IMG/VR virus record: IMGVR_UViG_3300042691_039133
Span: 1 to 64,000 of that record
Reading direction: 5' to 3' (one strand)
Source of the DNA: a virus
Length of the DNA stretch: 64,000 bases
Under the pieces are notes generated by a model, which was not told the DNA's origin, did no database searches, and was given only the letters and a program-made list of their open reading frames with translations. The translations under genes and the position numbers were made by a program. Of this stretch, positions 20,301-31,200 are shown piece by piece (within the stretch, counting starts at the first letter, position 1; each line of letters starts with the position of its first letter).

Positions 20301-21390
20301 ATCCCATTATTATATAACAACCGTTGTGGGATCTTCAGGATCTTATTTTGGAAAAAATTTCGTAGCAGATCCAGATAAAACTTATTTTTTAACATCAAAG
20401 CTAACGGAACAAACGGTATGTAAAAGTATTTTTTATCCGTCAGTTACCGGATCGAATCCCTCTTTGGATTTAAAAAATACTTTGAAGCTTCCCAATGGAC
20501 AATTTGTAGTTCATTATGAAGATTATGATGATCTGTATACGGTAAAAGTTCTTAAGACTGATGAGGATTCTAGGATAAATGATATGATCACAGTATCCGG
20601 ATTTAACGGGGATCTTTCTTTAAGTACAGATTCGGATTCGAATATATTATTTTCTGGATTTAATTCTCTTGGTCTTACCGGATCAGCATATGTCAATTTT
20701 GGATATGTTAATGTTGGGTATATCGTTAATGAAATACCAGAAACTTTTATAGACTTTGATTACATAGACGTAGGATATTTTGTCAATTCTGCAAGTGGAT
20801 TCGTTTACCTTCTTAAACAATATAAGCCGAATCTTGGTATAAATGAGGGAGAGATAATATCAAGACCGGGATCGGATCCTTGGGTATGGAGCGATTCCCA
20901 CGTGAAAGAAGAGGGATCTTTTGAAGTACCGCTTATGTCTACGGTAATATTTAACAATTATTCTTCGGAAATATACGGAAAAAATAATAATAAATGGATA
21001 TTAAGCAATTCAGCTACCGGGGAAGAAATTCTAAATATAAAATATTCTCCTTATTTCATTTATACTTTTACCGAAGAAGGGGAATACACTATATTTAATG
21101 AAGTTTCGGATTCGGAAGGAAATGTATATGCTACTACCGGTAACGGATTTATAAAAGTCATAGACCATAAAAAAATGAGAATCCCTGGAGTAAAAAGTGG
21201 ACCTATAAATTCTATAAATTACGGAGCAGAGGGTCCTTTTGATATTAAATCTTATCAAGGAAATAAAGTAGCAAGAGATATAGAAAAAGAGCAAAAGGAG
21301 ATAGAAAAAAATAATAAAATCAGATTTGCTCCAGCCGTAACCATAGAAGATAATCCAGATATTGCTTACAAAAAAGTAAATATAAAATAG
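17332..21390 (+). CDS. Large tail protein with N-terminal beta-propeller
   Basis: The protein has 1352 aa. The first ~360 residues contain propeller-blade motifs of the two-component-regulator (Reg_prop) kind: SIDSSGLAWCGVAQG, YKYFLGTTQGLWIVPPG, NLWIGTDQGISFFDG (~243-257), and LWHFNG. The long central part (residues ~380-1180) is Gly/Ser/Tyr-rich beta structure of fibre or peripheral-baseplate type, with many S/T-G-A-T-G loops. A PKD-like domain near residues ~1180-1285 (KWILSNSATGEEIL, YFIYTFTEEGEYTI, GFIKVIDHK) resembles that in the preceding giant protein. The C-terminus is a charged helix. The propeller may bind glycan or protein at the host surface. No enzymatic residues are recognised. 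Confidence 0.6.
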   Translation: MPGSSIYINQIDLDPNFFVWATGQDLRKFNGNSWEYYDSTNSSVPSGSPYYLDTRSISIDSSGLAWCGVAQGPTASYNSPCVFNVSTEDVSVGEKWDFSDLGNFNLPQEVSLVYSSPYGNEILTFLSPLNGIGSTGATSYTRINGVTGGRLFFYDKNIEKWNETLPGYTWPHIFEIKAKGYKGKEYKYFLGTTQGLWIVPPGILSTISLEGGGEIVKQSKVYNTSTSGIISNQVYTLDFDENGNLWIGTDQGISFFDGHKFWNYDTSGPVTYIKSRENGHVFYSIGDGELSQGTGLWHFNGTTHTNINSSNSNLPNDNIINIDLIENGTKQSNLTLYENSLWILCLNEISSFTYDLPHVYASSKSEGATGWNFTYRVPYGGTGATGAPPLAKMNKYTWGYPEWQTYDTEFVSSKLPGTDPRNLFLTVPLKDISDGKAGEQYYWSNSPIASHEEKVLSEKIGLSMWESPVGVGGSGGDVKITCSTSIETDLGIKYFVGGYITGETQAFFGYYNDSSLAYVNNLNPTIGGSGGTAGSSSYYGEMGFVVCYDYSGSVESILPFRGYKTRVDSLDPSPDDNSISVSGSYSWFIESGPWVWNSWEGANSFSGNGATGSPYGATNLNYPGLTSGSYPWIYDPLSSFSVLFSSFWTYDPMATSTISSGEFDFSYDGSGYNIENINGIYISFIDDTSIDYTSQMESLVTANSIEVSLFPSIYTITSISSIPSGLFIGLIYQSGSTGVIPFVGGTSLRLDFYEWNNEAYPLVKNIGSFPGTPEANSYGVFSAEIHREIGDKFSFTGITGDYNSGINSSYRVKKFRNFPVKNLNTLSGNNYVPLTSIQRTNYHTHLLIQSNLSGNLADLSTLKNDWIWTNDNSSVDNYLSDPAYTGLLSYVKINNLDYSLQSNYNSNTPGSTGGWIRVGSEINALDLGESVVITGSATGGFYFSGNYLSPSGSSNSPFYISITDNPVGSTGFYLESFGLTGNKIDVTKDKSHYYITTVVGSSGSYFGKNFVADPDKTYFLTSKLTEQTVCKSIFYPSVTGSNPSLDLKNTLKLPNGQFVVHYEDYDDLYTVKVLKTDEDSRINDMITVSGFNGDLSLSTDSDSNILFSGFNSLGLTGSAYVNFGYVNVGYIVNEIPETFIDFDYIDVGYFVNSASGFVYLLKQYKPNLGINEGEIISRPGSDPWVWSDSHVKEEGSFEVPLMSTVIFNNYSSEIYGKNNNKWILSNSATGEEILNIKYSPYFIYTFTEEGEYTIFNEVSDSEGNVYATTGNGFIKVIDHKKMRIPGVKSGPINSINYGAEGPFDIKSYQGNKVARDIEKEQKEIEKNNKIRFAPAVTIEDNPDIAYKKVNIK

Positions 21391-21455
21391 GAAATTTTAA
21401 TGGGTATCTGCTGTATAATAAATAAGAATTCTAATTTTTAATTATTCAAAAAAAC

Positions 21456-21463
21456 GATATATA
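21456..21463 (+). promoter_or_regulatory. RATATATAR motif (candidate late promoter)
   Basis: GATATATA followed by A lies 17 bp before the ATG at 21481, at the end of a 90-bp gap. The rest of that gap is AT-rich with no other signal that I can defend. Confidence 0.45.
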
Positions 21464-21480
21464 AAAATAAAAAATAAAAA

Positions 21481-22395
21481 ATGGCATCAACTGTAAACAT
21501 TACTGAAATTTTAGGATCTGATTCGATATCAGGATCTAGAATTACTATTAATTCTAATTTTTTAATCCTACAAAACTGGGTAAACGGATACGTTCAGGTT
21601 TTTGGAGTAGATACAACTAATGGTATATTAGATTTAACTACTGCATCAACCGGAAAAGTTGCAGCTAAGATAGGGAGATTCGATTCTCTTTCTTTACCTG
21701 CATCAGGAACCGCTTTAACCTCTTTTGATTCTTTAGGCGGATCTTCTTTTGTCTCCGTTTCCTCTACTAATGTTACAGTTTCTGGAGCCTTAACTGCTAA
21801 TGGAACTATTACTTTTGGCTCAGGATCTTCTTTTGTCGCAGGAGGTACTTCGAGCTTCAATGGATCTTTAAGTGCAAATGCAGCCTTTAATTTAGGGGTT
21901 CAAGGTCACGTAATAAGTCAGAATACAACAGTTGCAACAGGATTAACTGCAGGGAGCCCATTTCCTTCTACATCTTTAGGAGGAGGGGGATATCAGACAT
22001 CTACCTCTGCTTCTCCCTACGCAATAACTGGTCTAGAAGATGTCGTATTTGCAGATTGTGGGGCTCCTGCAGGATTTTATTTGAAAGTTGTAGATGGAAC
22101 ATCTCCAGTGGGCGGAACTTTACCGAATATACCCCAGGGAACAAGAGTAACAGTAGTAAATACTAGTGCTGCAACCGGATACATTTGGACAGGACTTACT
22201 GGATCTACTACTTATTATACGGGATTCAATACGGATTCTACTTATGGTGGGTATTCACCTTCGGGAATTGTAATACCGACATCTAAAGCATATAGATCTT
22301 CAGTTACTCTTCAATGGGAACCTAGAATAGGTCAGGGACAAGCTACGATGAATGGATCATGGGTAGTTATAGGATCTGCTAACGTTACGGTTTAA
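21481..22395 (+). CDS. Short tail or head fibre protein
   Basis: The protein has 304 aa. The N-terminus (NITEILGSDSISGSRITIN, residues 5-23) is a conserved opening of small fibre-like virion proteins in T4-related marine phages. Residues ~75-150 have alternating Val/Ser/Thr strands (VSVSSTNVTVSGALTANGTI) typical of triple-stranded beta fibres. The C-terminal domain is Gly/Thr-rich with aromatic residues, ending WVVIGSANVTV. The gene follows a candidate promoter and is 15 bp from the next structural gene. The exact place on the virion is unknown. Confidence 0.55.
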   Translation: MASTVNITEILGSDSISGSRITINSNFLILQNWVNGYVQVFGVDTTNGILDLTTASTGKVAAKIGRFDSLSLPASGTALTSFDSLGGSSFVSVSSTNVTVSGALTANGTITFGSGSSFVAGGTSSFNGSLSANAAFNLGVQGHVISQNTTVATGLTAGSPFPSTSLGGGGYQTSTSASPYAITGLEDVVFADCGAPAGFYLKVVDGTSPVGGTLPNIPQGTRVTVVNTSAATGYIWTGLTGSTTYYTGFNTDSTYGGYSPSGIVIPTSKAYRSSVTLQWEPRIGQGQATMNGSWVVIGSANVTV

Positions 22396-22410
22396 TAATA
22401 TTATTTAAAA

Positions 22411-24612
22411 ATGGCAAAAACCCCTTTTATTAGGCCACTTCAAGTACAGGGAGGTACTTTTTATACTTTTACCTCTTCTGCTGAGGATTTGGCTTTTACC
22501 TTTAACAATACTACAAATCAATTTAGGTTTTCTAAATTTGCCCTTTTAAATATACCCGATTTTGATAATAGTTCTTCGTCAGATACAAATTATGTTAGAT
22601 TAAATGGTCCTGATGGAGCTTTTTTAGATTGGGCTAATAATACTCAGAAGATAATAACTGGAGATTCTAATATAGATTTTTCTCAAAGTTTTCAGAGTTA
22701 TTGTTTAAATTTAGAATCTATTATAACTGGGGACGATAATTACGATCCTACTAAAAAACAAAATATATCCGAAAGGGTATTTTTTAAATGGCTTAAAGAA
22801 ATAGGTGCCATAAGATTTAGACCCTCAAATTCTAATGAGGTTTCTTCTTCTCTGGATCAGAATTTAGTGGTCAATGATTCAGAAGGACTTCCCATAACAC
22901 AGAAGAGATATGTTGAAGGAGATGTTACCGCGGGTACTACTGGTGCTTATGGGATGACAGGATCTACATATAATAGAGTAGTTCAGTATTTAGGAAATTT
23001 GGATATAGTAAATTCTGTAACCAATAATAATAATTCTTATTCTGAAGTTTATGTATATGTTCCTACGTCTGCAGGAAATACCCCAACGGTTTTATTTAAG
23101 AATGTGGTGGACAGTAATTATAAACCAGATTACCAATGGACAAACAGCCCAATAAATCCATTAAATGATGAGTATTTATACGGAAGAAATTATACCGAAA
23201 ATAATCCTAGTGGTTTAACTAATCTTGCAATATACGACGACGATGTTCTAGGATCTCCTGTAGCAAATAGAATAGACACTGCTCTTAATGCTGGCGTTAC
23301 TGGAAATTGGTATTCTCCTAGGGATACTGCAAATACTTATTTTTCAGATCCCTCTTTTGTTGATCCCTCTAATTACATATTAACAAAAACAGCAAATTCT
23401 AATTCTTTGACATACGTCAGAAGCAAATTGGATTCCATAGGAATAGATTTCGATCCGGATTCTTACAAAGCTATATCTACAGATTCTTCTATATCTAGTT
23501 TAGAAGAATACAACTCAACACCTTCAGCAGGAGATTTTGAATTTAACGCAGCTTTAATATACTATGACGTTTTCAACCCTACAGATCCGTTAGATGTAGC
23601 TACTAATTTATATGGGGTTCTATTTTTAGATGATGTAAATTCTTCTTCCGGAGATATATTTATTCCCAGAACCCAAAAGAAGAAGCCAAATAACGTTACT
23701 GGACTAAATGGGAATTCATATGGATTCAAGATAAATCTTAAATTTGATACCAATATAGATCAAACCGGTGTCGAACAAGCTATAAACGATTATTCTACCT
23801 TCTCTCTGAGTATGTTTATGGATGCTTTAACAGTTTTCCAAGAAGCTAGTTCCACTTTAAATAATTTATCTTCTCAATTGATTACTCTATCCAATAGGGT
23901 AACTTATTTGGAGAATCTTATTTTAACAACTGAAAATTCTATAAATTTTAATTCTAGAATATCTTCTATAGAACAATCTCTTTCTGCAAATCAAGCTCTT
24001 TTCAATAATACCCAATCAATATTAAATCTGATAAATCAGAATTATGATTTAACCAGATCTATATTGAATAATGAAACGAGTGTAGAGGTTTCGTATAATT
24101 TAAATACCATTAACCAAGGAGTAGGAATTCAAGTAGATCGGAGTATAGAAAATGTAGTAACTATAAATAATACAAATCAAGATTTTAATATAGGAGAAGA
24201 TAATGGATATGGAATTTTAACTCAGACGGGTCAAAATGTAATAGGTCTATTAAAATTTTCCAATTATTTTAAACACATTAATAACGGTATAGATATAAAT
24301 CTAACCGGGGATATGACTATCCGAATAGATGACAGTGTAAATAAATGGAAAAAAGGACAAAGATTTAGAATCTCTTTTGGTGATAAGATTTACCCTCAAT
24401 CCTCTATAATAACTATAGTAACGGATTCCCAGGGTCTTTATCCTTTAAGTTCTCCTTCGGGGGGAATCTATTCAACTACAATAATAGTTTTAGACGATTC
24501 TATATTTTCACAATCGGATTATAAACCCGTTTTGGACATAGTTTGTATAGACGATCAAAATTTAATATTTCAAGTTGATTCGGTAGGAAAAAGTTTGACA
24601 GATAATCAATAA
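22411..24612 (+). CDS. Structural/fibre protein with central coiled coil
   Basis: The protein has 733 aa. The N-terminal part (KTPFIRPLQVQGGTFYTF, residues 3-20) is an attachment-type beta domain. Residues ~470-565 form a strong heptad region (ASSTLNNLSSQLITLSNRV, LENLILTTENSI, ISSIEQSLSANQALF) predicting a trimeric coiled coil. The last ~150 residues return to beta structure (YFKHINNGIDINLTGDMTI). This architecture fits a baseplate-attached fibre or pin (gp9/gp10/gp12 analogues), though no specific family is recognised. Only 3 bp separate it from the next gene. Confidence 0.55.
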   Translation: MAKTPFIRPLQVQGGTFYTFTSSAEDLAFTFNNTTNQFRFSKFALLNIPDFDNSSSSDTNYVRLNGPDGAFLDWANNTQKIITGDSNIDFSQSFQSYCLNLESIITGDDNYDPTKKQNISERVFFKWLKEIGAIRFRPSNSNEVSSSLDQNLVVNDSEGLPITQKRYVEGDVTAGTTGAYGMTGSTYNRVVQYLGNLDIVNSVTNNNNSYSEVYVYVPTSAGNTPTVLFKNVVDSNYKPDYQWTNSPINPLNDEYLYGRNYTENNPSGLTNLAIYDDDVLGSPVANRIDTALNAGVTGNWYSPRDTANTYFSDPSFVDPSNYILTKTANSNSLTYVRSKLDSIGIDFDPDSYKAISTDSSISSLEEYNSTPSAGDFEFNAALIYYDVFNPTDPLDVATNLYGVLFLDDVNSSSGDIFIPRTQKKKPNNVTGLNGNSYGFKINLKFDTNIDQTGVEQAINDYSTFSLSMFMDALTVFQEASSTLNNLSSQLITLSNRVTYLENLILTTENSINFNSRISSIEQSLSANQALFNNTQSILNLINQNYDLTRSILNNETSVEVSYNLNTINQGVGIQVDRSIENVVTINNTNQDFNIGEDNGYGILTQTGQNVIGLLKFSNYFKHINNGIDINLTGDMTIRIDDSVNKWKKGQRFRISFGDKIYPQSSIITIVTDSQGLYPLSSPSGGIYSTTIIVLDDSIFSQSDYKPVLDIVCIDDQNLIFQVDSVGKSLTDNQ

Positions 24613-24615
24613 AAA

Positions 24616-27600
24616 ATGGCAGGAACAAATAACAGTATAAGCTCTTTGATATCTCAATTTTTGAGATTACAAGCTAACTCTTTAGAAATTATAAATGGCT
24701 TAAATGAGGTAGCTACTTCTACAAATGAATCCGTTAGCATACAGGTATTAGACGAAAATGGATTACCTAAAACAGTTAATATTCCTTCTTACGGGTATAT
24801 GAGCGGGGAAATCCAGAGATTAAATAATAACGTAAAAGCTCTTTCTGGACTAGAAGAAAATTCTTCAACCGTTAGAAATTCAGATGGAACTTATTCTCAG
24901 ATCTATAAAGCTAAAGCATTAAAAGAACCAGTAACTCCTACCGGTCTTCAGGTTCCTAGCTCATTTAAGGTGAGAGATAATTGGTTCTTTGAAAGTTTTT
25001 TAAGTCCTCTTCTTTATGTGAGTGTGGACGTAACTGGAAAAATACCAGAAAATTCGGATAGGATAGTAATTAAAAGGATAATAGCCAATACGCAAACAGA
25101 TGCCCAGAAGAATTTCTTCGATTTAAACCTCAAGGGAAAAAATGATATAACTCACGATGGATTTATATCTTCTTTGGAAGGATTTGGGATTTCTTATTTT
25201 ACTGATGAAGCTGTAGTAGATCTTCCGCTGAAAGAAATAAGATACGTAGGTAATTTTGGGGTTCTGAATTTTATAGATGATGTTGTAAACCAGACAGACT
25301 CATCGGGGAATACGTTCCAGGTAACAGTTAGAAATTACAAATTAACTTCTTTAAATTATACAGATACAACCAGTTCTACGACAAATGGAGAGACCCTAAA
25401 AAATGGGGATACCCTTTCTACTACAGACGGAACTAAATATAAAATTACTTCCGTTAACATATCGGATTCTACTGTTCAGATGGAAAGAGTTTCTGGCTAC
25501 CAACCAGTTCTACTAGGAACTAATTCTCTTTCTATTGCTATTGCAGATTTTGCAAATAGATTTGCTGATGTTAATATAGGAAATGATGAGAGACAAGGGG
25601 TTTTCTTTAAAAGCATAGATGATGATTTTAATATAGTTGCTTCTACCTGGTCTACCGGTATTACTTTCTGGTCTAGCGAACTTGAAACTTTAACTTCAGA
25701 CGGAAAGCTAGTTAATCTTACAACATATTATAAAAATAGTGTTTCTGATTTCGGAAAACTTTTTATAGGTCTTGCAAAAGAAAATACCGTAACTGCAATA
25801 GAAGGTTTAATTCCAAATACTCCTTCTCTTACTCAGGATTCTTTTAGAGTAGTTCAGATAAATAAACAGGTTACAGATTCTACGTCTATAAAAACAGTAG
25901 ACGATAAACTTAAGCTTAAAACTTCTTTAAAAAGCGAAATAGATTCTATAGATCAAGCTTTACAGCAAACAAGACTTCAGATAAATAATCTTAATTCAGG
26001 GAGAAATACCGGAAATGGTTCTACTTTTTCTAATTTTACAAATCAAAAAGCTTCTTTAGAAAATAATGTAAAATCTTTAACCGAGGAGAGATCTAAAAAA
26101 TCAGAACTCTATGCATCTTTAGTAACTGAGGTTTCTACTCTAACTAGAGATGTTCCTCAAATTACAGAAAGACCTAAATATAGGGTTAGAGGGTTTTGGC
26201 CTATTCCAGATCCTAAGATTAGCGGGGAAACTAAGCAGGAAGTTATTCAGTTTACGGTTAGATATAGATATCTTTCTGATTCTGGATCTTCACAGCCGAC
26301 AGACCAAATTGAATATACAGATAGAGACGGACTCAAAAAAAATGCTGCTTTTTCTAACTGGGTAGAATACAAAACACCAGAGAGAAAAAAAGTTTATGAC
26401 TCATCAAAAGGAATTTATATTTGGGCTACAGAAGATCCTTCTAATGCTAATTCGGTTAATATAAATCAATTAGATATTGCTATAACTAAAGGAGAAAAAG
26501 TTGAAATTCAGGTAGCTTCAATATCAGAAGCAGGATGGCCTCAAAATCCATTAACCTCAGATTTTTCCCCCTCGGTTGTTATATCTTTTCCCGACAATTT
26601 AAACGTAAACGGAGCTTCTGATACTTTAATAAAAAATAATGAAGATTCTGCGGTCATTAAAGTTCAGCAGACTTTAAATTCCCAAGGTCTTCCCCAGCAT
26701 TTATCTGAACAATTTACAGATGGATCTATAACTTATTATCATAATTCTTCTAATATTGCTAGTGGATATTACACATCTTCTGGCTCAGTGATTAGTCTTT
26801 TTGATAAGATATCGGATCTTCAAAATCAAATAGAAGTTCTAAAAGCTCAGATTTCTAATACGAAAGGAATTCTTGAAGTTTATATAGTAGATTCTAACAA
26901 TCAAACTATTAATGTTACTAAAGGATCCTTAGTTAGCTTAAATGCAGGATTTTACGATAGTATATTTAGTAATCCTTTAACTTTAGATGCTGGTAAAATA
27001 GCTTCAACAACATATAGTATACAGCTAGTTAATACCCAAATGACCGCGGTAGAATTAGTTTCTATTATTCCCGGAGGGTTATCGGTTAAAGCTCCTAATG
27101 TCATTTCTGCATCTTCTCCGGTAGGGTATAATGAAAATTTAAGATATGGACAGTGTCCTATTTCATTGAGCTCTTTAACTCTTCCCGAGGTTACCGATAA
27201 TACAAATTTTAGACAGGTTTCTCCTTTTGCGTCGTCTAGTTCTTATTCCCAGTATTTATACCCTAGATTTAAAAGTGTAGGTCTAAATGAGATTCTTTAT
27301 TGTGCAATAGATAATAACGTTTCGACAAATACCCCTGTAGGAGATTCGCCAGCTGCTCCTACAATTCCAGGAGCTTTTACTTCTTCGTATGATCCAAATT
27401 ATGCCTACGATGGGCAAACCCAAACTAATTTCGGGATAGCAGGAACTTATCCTCAGAACGGAACAGTACTTACCCCTTACGATCCCACAAATACCCCTAT
27501 TACTGTGATAGGAGCTACAGCTTCTGCAGTTTGGTCGGGGGGAACGGCAGGAAATGTTCCGAATGGGGGAGGAAACGTTTCAGAATTCTGTATATCTATA

Positions 27601-28212
27601 GATCATCCTTATCTGGTAAGTTCAATATCTTCAAATACTTATACCACATATGATGAATTAGTAAAACCTTATTCTTCAGATACCAAGGTTTATCCTCCAT
27701 TTAGGCATACGCAAACTTTTTGGGGTGATTCTTCTCTTTCAGATTATAAAGTTCAGCAGGCTTATAGAGATCCTATAACTTTTGCGTCAGGTCCTACCGC
27801 AGGAAGAGAGGATAGAATGTATGCAGATAAACTAGGATTTTCTGCAAATGATGAATACCTAATAGGTAAATTCTCTTGCGGATCTTATCTATTCTTAAGT
27901 CCAGTAGATTCTTCTTTCCTTCAAGTTCCAGGAAGAAGCGCTTTATCTAGTATTTCGTTAGAAAATGGAAAGGTTAATGCTATAAACGTTCCTTTAATTT
28001 ACCAATTTAGAGCGGTGGATAAATTAGGATATATCGGAGGATTTAGAAAAAGCGGAAATCTTTCTAATATAACTTATACTAAAAAAATAGGAATAGATAT
28101 CCAAATAAAGAACGAGGACTCTTTTTCTTTTGATATACAAGTTACGGGATCTTATAAGAATGAAACATTAGTTGCTCCTAATTTCGATAGTGCTATCGTT
28201 AGTAGATCTTAA
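24616..28212 (+). CDS. Large structural protein with coiled coil, peripheral baseplate
   Basis: The protein has 1198 aa. The N-terminus is helical (SLISQFLRLQANSLEIINGLNEVA, given in part). Residues ~430-515 form a long coiled coil (KSEIDSIDQALQQTRLQINN; KASLENNVKSLTEERSKKSEL). A fibronectin/Ig-like region follows (VRGFWPIPDPKISGETKQEV at ~530-550; VEIQVASISEAGWPQNPLTS at ~630-650). A second short coil is at ~735-755 (KISDLQNQIEVLKAQIS). The C-terminal third is Ser/Tyr-rich beta structure. It is probably a hinged scaffold joining fibres to the baseplate rim. I do not recognise a named family. Confidence 0.55.
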   Translation: MAGTNNSISSLISQFLRLQANSLEIINGLNEVATSTNESVSIQVLDENGLPKTVNIPSYGYMSGEIQRLNNNVKALSGLEENSSTVRNSDGTYSQIYKAKALKEPVTPTGLQVPSSFKVRDNWFFESFLSPLLYVSVDVTGKIPENSDRIVIKRIIANTQTDAQKNFFDLNLKGKNDITHDGFISSLEGFGISYFTDEAVVDLPLKEIRYVGNFGVLNFIDDVVNQTDSSGNTFQVTVRNYKLTSLNYTDTTSSTTNGETLKNGDTLSTTDGTKYKITSVNISDSTVQMERVSGYQPVLLGTNSLSIAIADFANRFADVNIGNDERQGVFFKSIDDDFNIVASTWSTGITFWSSELETLTSDGKLVNLTTYYKNSVSDFGKLFIGLAKENTVTAIEGLIPNTPSLTQDSFRVVQINKQVTDSTSIKTVDDKLKLKTSLKSEIDSIDQALQQTRLQINNLNSGRNTGNGSTFSNFTNQKASLENNVKSLTEERSKKSELYASLVTEVSTLTRDVPQITERPKYRVRGFWPIPDPKISGETKQEVIQFTVRYRYLSDSGSSQPTDQIEYTDRDGLKKNAAFSNWVEYKTPERKKVYDSSKGIYIWATEDPSNANSVNINQLDIAITKGEKVEIQVASISEAGWPQNPLTSDFSPSVVISFPDNLNVNGASDTLIKNNEDSAVIKVQQTLNSQGLPQHLSEQFTDGSITYYHNSSNIASGYYTSSGSVISLFDKISDLQNQIEVLKAQISNTKGILEVYIVDSNNQTINVTKGSLVSLNAGFYDSIFSNPLTLDAGKIASTTYSIQLVNTQMTAVELVSIIPGGLSVKAPNVISASSPVGYNENLRYGQCPISLSSLTLPEVTDNTNFRQVSPFASSSSYSQYLYPRFKSVGLNEILYCAIDNNVSTNTPVGDSPAAPTIPGAFTSSYDPNYAYDGQTQTNFGIAGTYPQNGTVLTPYDPTNTPITVIGATASAVWSGGTAGNVPNGGGNVSEFCISIDHPYLVSSISSNTYTTYDELVKPYSSDTKVYPPFRHTQTFWGDSSLSDYKVQQAYRDPITFASGPTAGREDRMYADKLGFSANDEYLIGKFSCGSYLFLSPVDSSFLQVPGRSALSSISLENGKVNAINVPLIYQFRAVDKLGYIGGFRKSGNLSNITYTKKIGIDIQIKNEDSFSFDIQVTGSYKNETLVAPNFDSAIVSRS

Positions 28213-28231
28213 TTAAAATATAAAAAATATA

Positions 28232-31200
28232 ATGGCAGAACCAAAATTATTCGATTATAATTCTTCCTTTTCTGTAATAAGAACAAACCCTAAAATAACA
28301 GGAAATCTTAAGATAACTGTGGATTCTTCGGGGTCAGTTTCTTTTAATACTTTTTCTGCTAATTCGACTTTAAGCTCAGATAGATTTAAAAAATTTAACG
28401 TAACGGGAAAAAATTCATTTAATGTAGATGTCTATAATTTTTTTCAACAAGGACAAACCCCCGTAGAATCTATATTTGAAGTTGCCAAGAAAACAAACGG
28501 AGAAACTAAAACAGCCACAGAATATTCTTCGCAATACGATTTTTTTTACGGGAGTGGAGCTTCTCTTTTTATAGACCCAAATTACCCAGAAGCTTTTAGC
28601 TATCTTTCCCCCTTGTGGATAAGAGATCAGCTTCCTGATTTTTTTGTTATATTTAAAGTTCCTGGACCTTTAAATTATTCTTATACCGAAAATGTAACCT
28701 CAATAAACGGCGGAACCTTCTATAAGGTAATTGCTGATTACGATAGCTCTTATTTAAATCCAGAAACAGGAATTCCGGACTATAGAATAAAATATGGAAA
28801 GGATCCTTTAGGGAATGATATTTTCTATTACAATGGATCTATATTTGAAGGTAATCCTTCCTTTTTAAATTATACCCCAGTAGAAGGATCGGGTAAAGTA
28901 GTTATTTTCGATGAGCTTTACAATCTAGATAATGTTAAAGACATAGAAAAAACTTTTTCCGATAAGATATTACCAAATGCAACAGCAATAAAAACATTTG
29001 ACCTTAGAGAAAATACATTAATAGGAAATTATATAAGATCTATAATAAATAATAATAATTTTTCTAAATCCCCGATAGATATAAATTGGTCTCCGAATGG
29101 GTATTCGTATTGGAATGGAGTAGATGTGAATAATGGAATTTTCACATCAAAGGGGGAAATCCTGTATGATTATATGAGATCTGCAGATTCAGATACTATG
29201 ATAGATTTTGAAGATTATATCACTTCTGGGTTTTCTAGGAATGGTATAATATGTCCAAATCTTTTAAATTTAGAATTTCTTTTTGATGATGATGATTCTG
29301 ACATATACACGATAAACCGATATTTCGGTATGTATGTTTCTAGAAATGATATAGCTTCTCTTAGAACTAATGGTAATTTTTATTATGAATTTAAAGATTT
29401 ACCAGGAAATGAAAATCTTCCCAAACCTTCTAGAAATAATGTAGGATATTATTACAACACAGAAAATAGTATTTTGGGAGCAACTTCAGGGATTAAATTC
29501 TTCTATGAGAATTCTAGCGGATTTCTTCCTGGATCTAATGACGTTAATGTAAATGACCCAAATAAACTTTTTTATCTTACCGATAAAAATGATAATTTTT
29601 ACAGCTTAAAAAGATCTGAATTTTATAATCCTCTGGATTTAAATTCTCCTAGCTTTTTCGGTCCTTATGACTATTCAACTTTAACATTTGGCGGGACTGG
29701 AACAACAGGAGCTACTGCTGGATCTTTATCCCTTCATGACACTAAGTTGGATTTATTAGATTTTACCGGGGTTGGTAAAAAAATATCCACGATCAAAGGG
29801 GAAAAGCCTCAGGATGCAGGAAGATCTTATATCGATATAGAATTTTTAAAACCCTACGATCCTTTCTTAACTCTTACTTTTAAGATATACTGGGAAAATG
29901 GATCTCAAAAAGAGGGAATAAGAAAATATGATTTAGTAGAATCTAAAGATTTTTCTTCTATATTTCCTTGGCTTGCTGGAGCGTATTATTCCACAGGGGA
30001 TTCTTATTATTTTAATGGATTTTTAGGCGGAGTCGATGACATTTCTGGAGCATTTGCGAATGTTTTAGATGAATTAAATCCTACTAGCTGGGATACTGGA
30101 TCCAACGATGGGTACACAGTAATAAGACTGAAAAATACTGGAGTTTATGGTAACTCTACATTTTTTGTTAGTGTATTTGATGATTATTATAATTTTAATC
30201 TTTCTTATAAAAAAGAATGGAACAATACAGATTCTTATTCTTCGGGAGATATAGTAATGTATTTAAATAAGTATTATAAATCCAATACTCCTGTACCTTC
30301 TCCTTCTATAGGAAATTTCAATACTTCTCCGGATCAATCTTCTTCTTGGGATCCTTATTATACTTTTTCCTCTAGCGGATATATCAACATAAAGGGAATT
30401 GATGTCTCTTCTTCTAATGAAAATTTCAATTTTGTAGGCGGGACAAAAACCAGAAATAATAGGATTATATTCGGAATAGATTATTCAGATCAGGTTCAGG
30501 TAGGGGATTTTATCCAGACATTAACCGGATTTAATGAAATAAAAGCGGTAACAAGATATGTAGAATCTCCATCGATAGACGGAAATACAAAAAAAGTTAT
30601 TTCTTTTAATGGATTTTTGGATAAATTGGTAGTTGAAATAGAAGATGATTATTCAAGAATAGATCTCGGGTCCGATGAATCTTTTAATACGTATTCTTCT
30701 CCGGAACTAAAAATCGGGGTTTTTACTTTTTTCGACACAAAAGAATTCGATTTTGATTTTTTTAGCTCTAGTTATTCTTATAATCCATTTCCTGAAACAT
30801 ATAAATATTATCAGATTCAGCCGGGAACTGAAGGAGTAATAGACCCAGGAGTTTTTTACTTTGTTAAACAGGGAGAAATAGTTTACAATTCTACTATCTA
30901 TGCCCAAGGAGATATTTTTACAGGGGTCACTGGATCTACTTTATTTAATGAGGTTAATCCAAATCCAAATCTTCCTTCTGTTGTATTCCCCTCCCAATAT
31001 TCTAATACCGTCTATAATAGTTCTATAACCAATTACACTGGAATAGAATATGAGAATAATTTAAATAGCTTTAATGGATTCATAGGAATTCAAAAGCTAA
31101 ATCCTGGAACTCCTTCTCCGAGTTCAACTAAAGAAGAAATATTTTCTTTCGGAAAATTGGATACCGAATATGATTATCTTTTGGAGAATTACAATATAAA

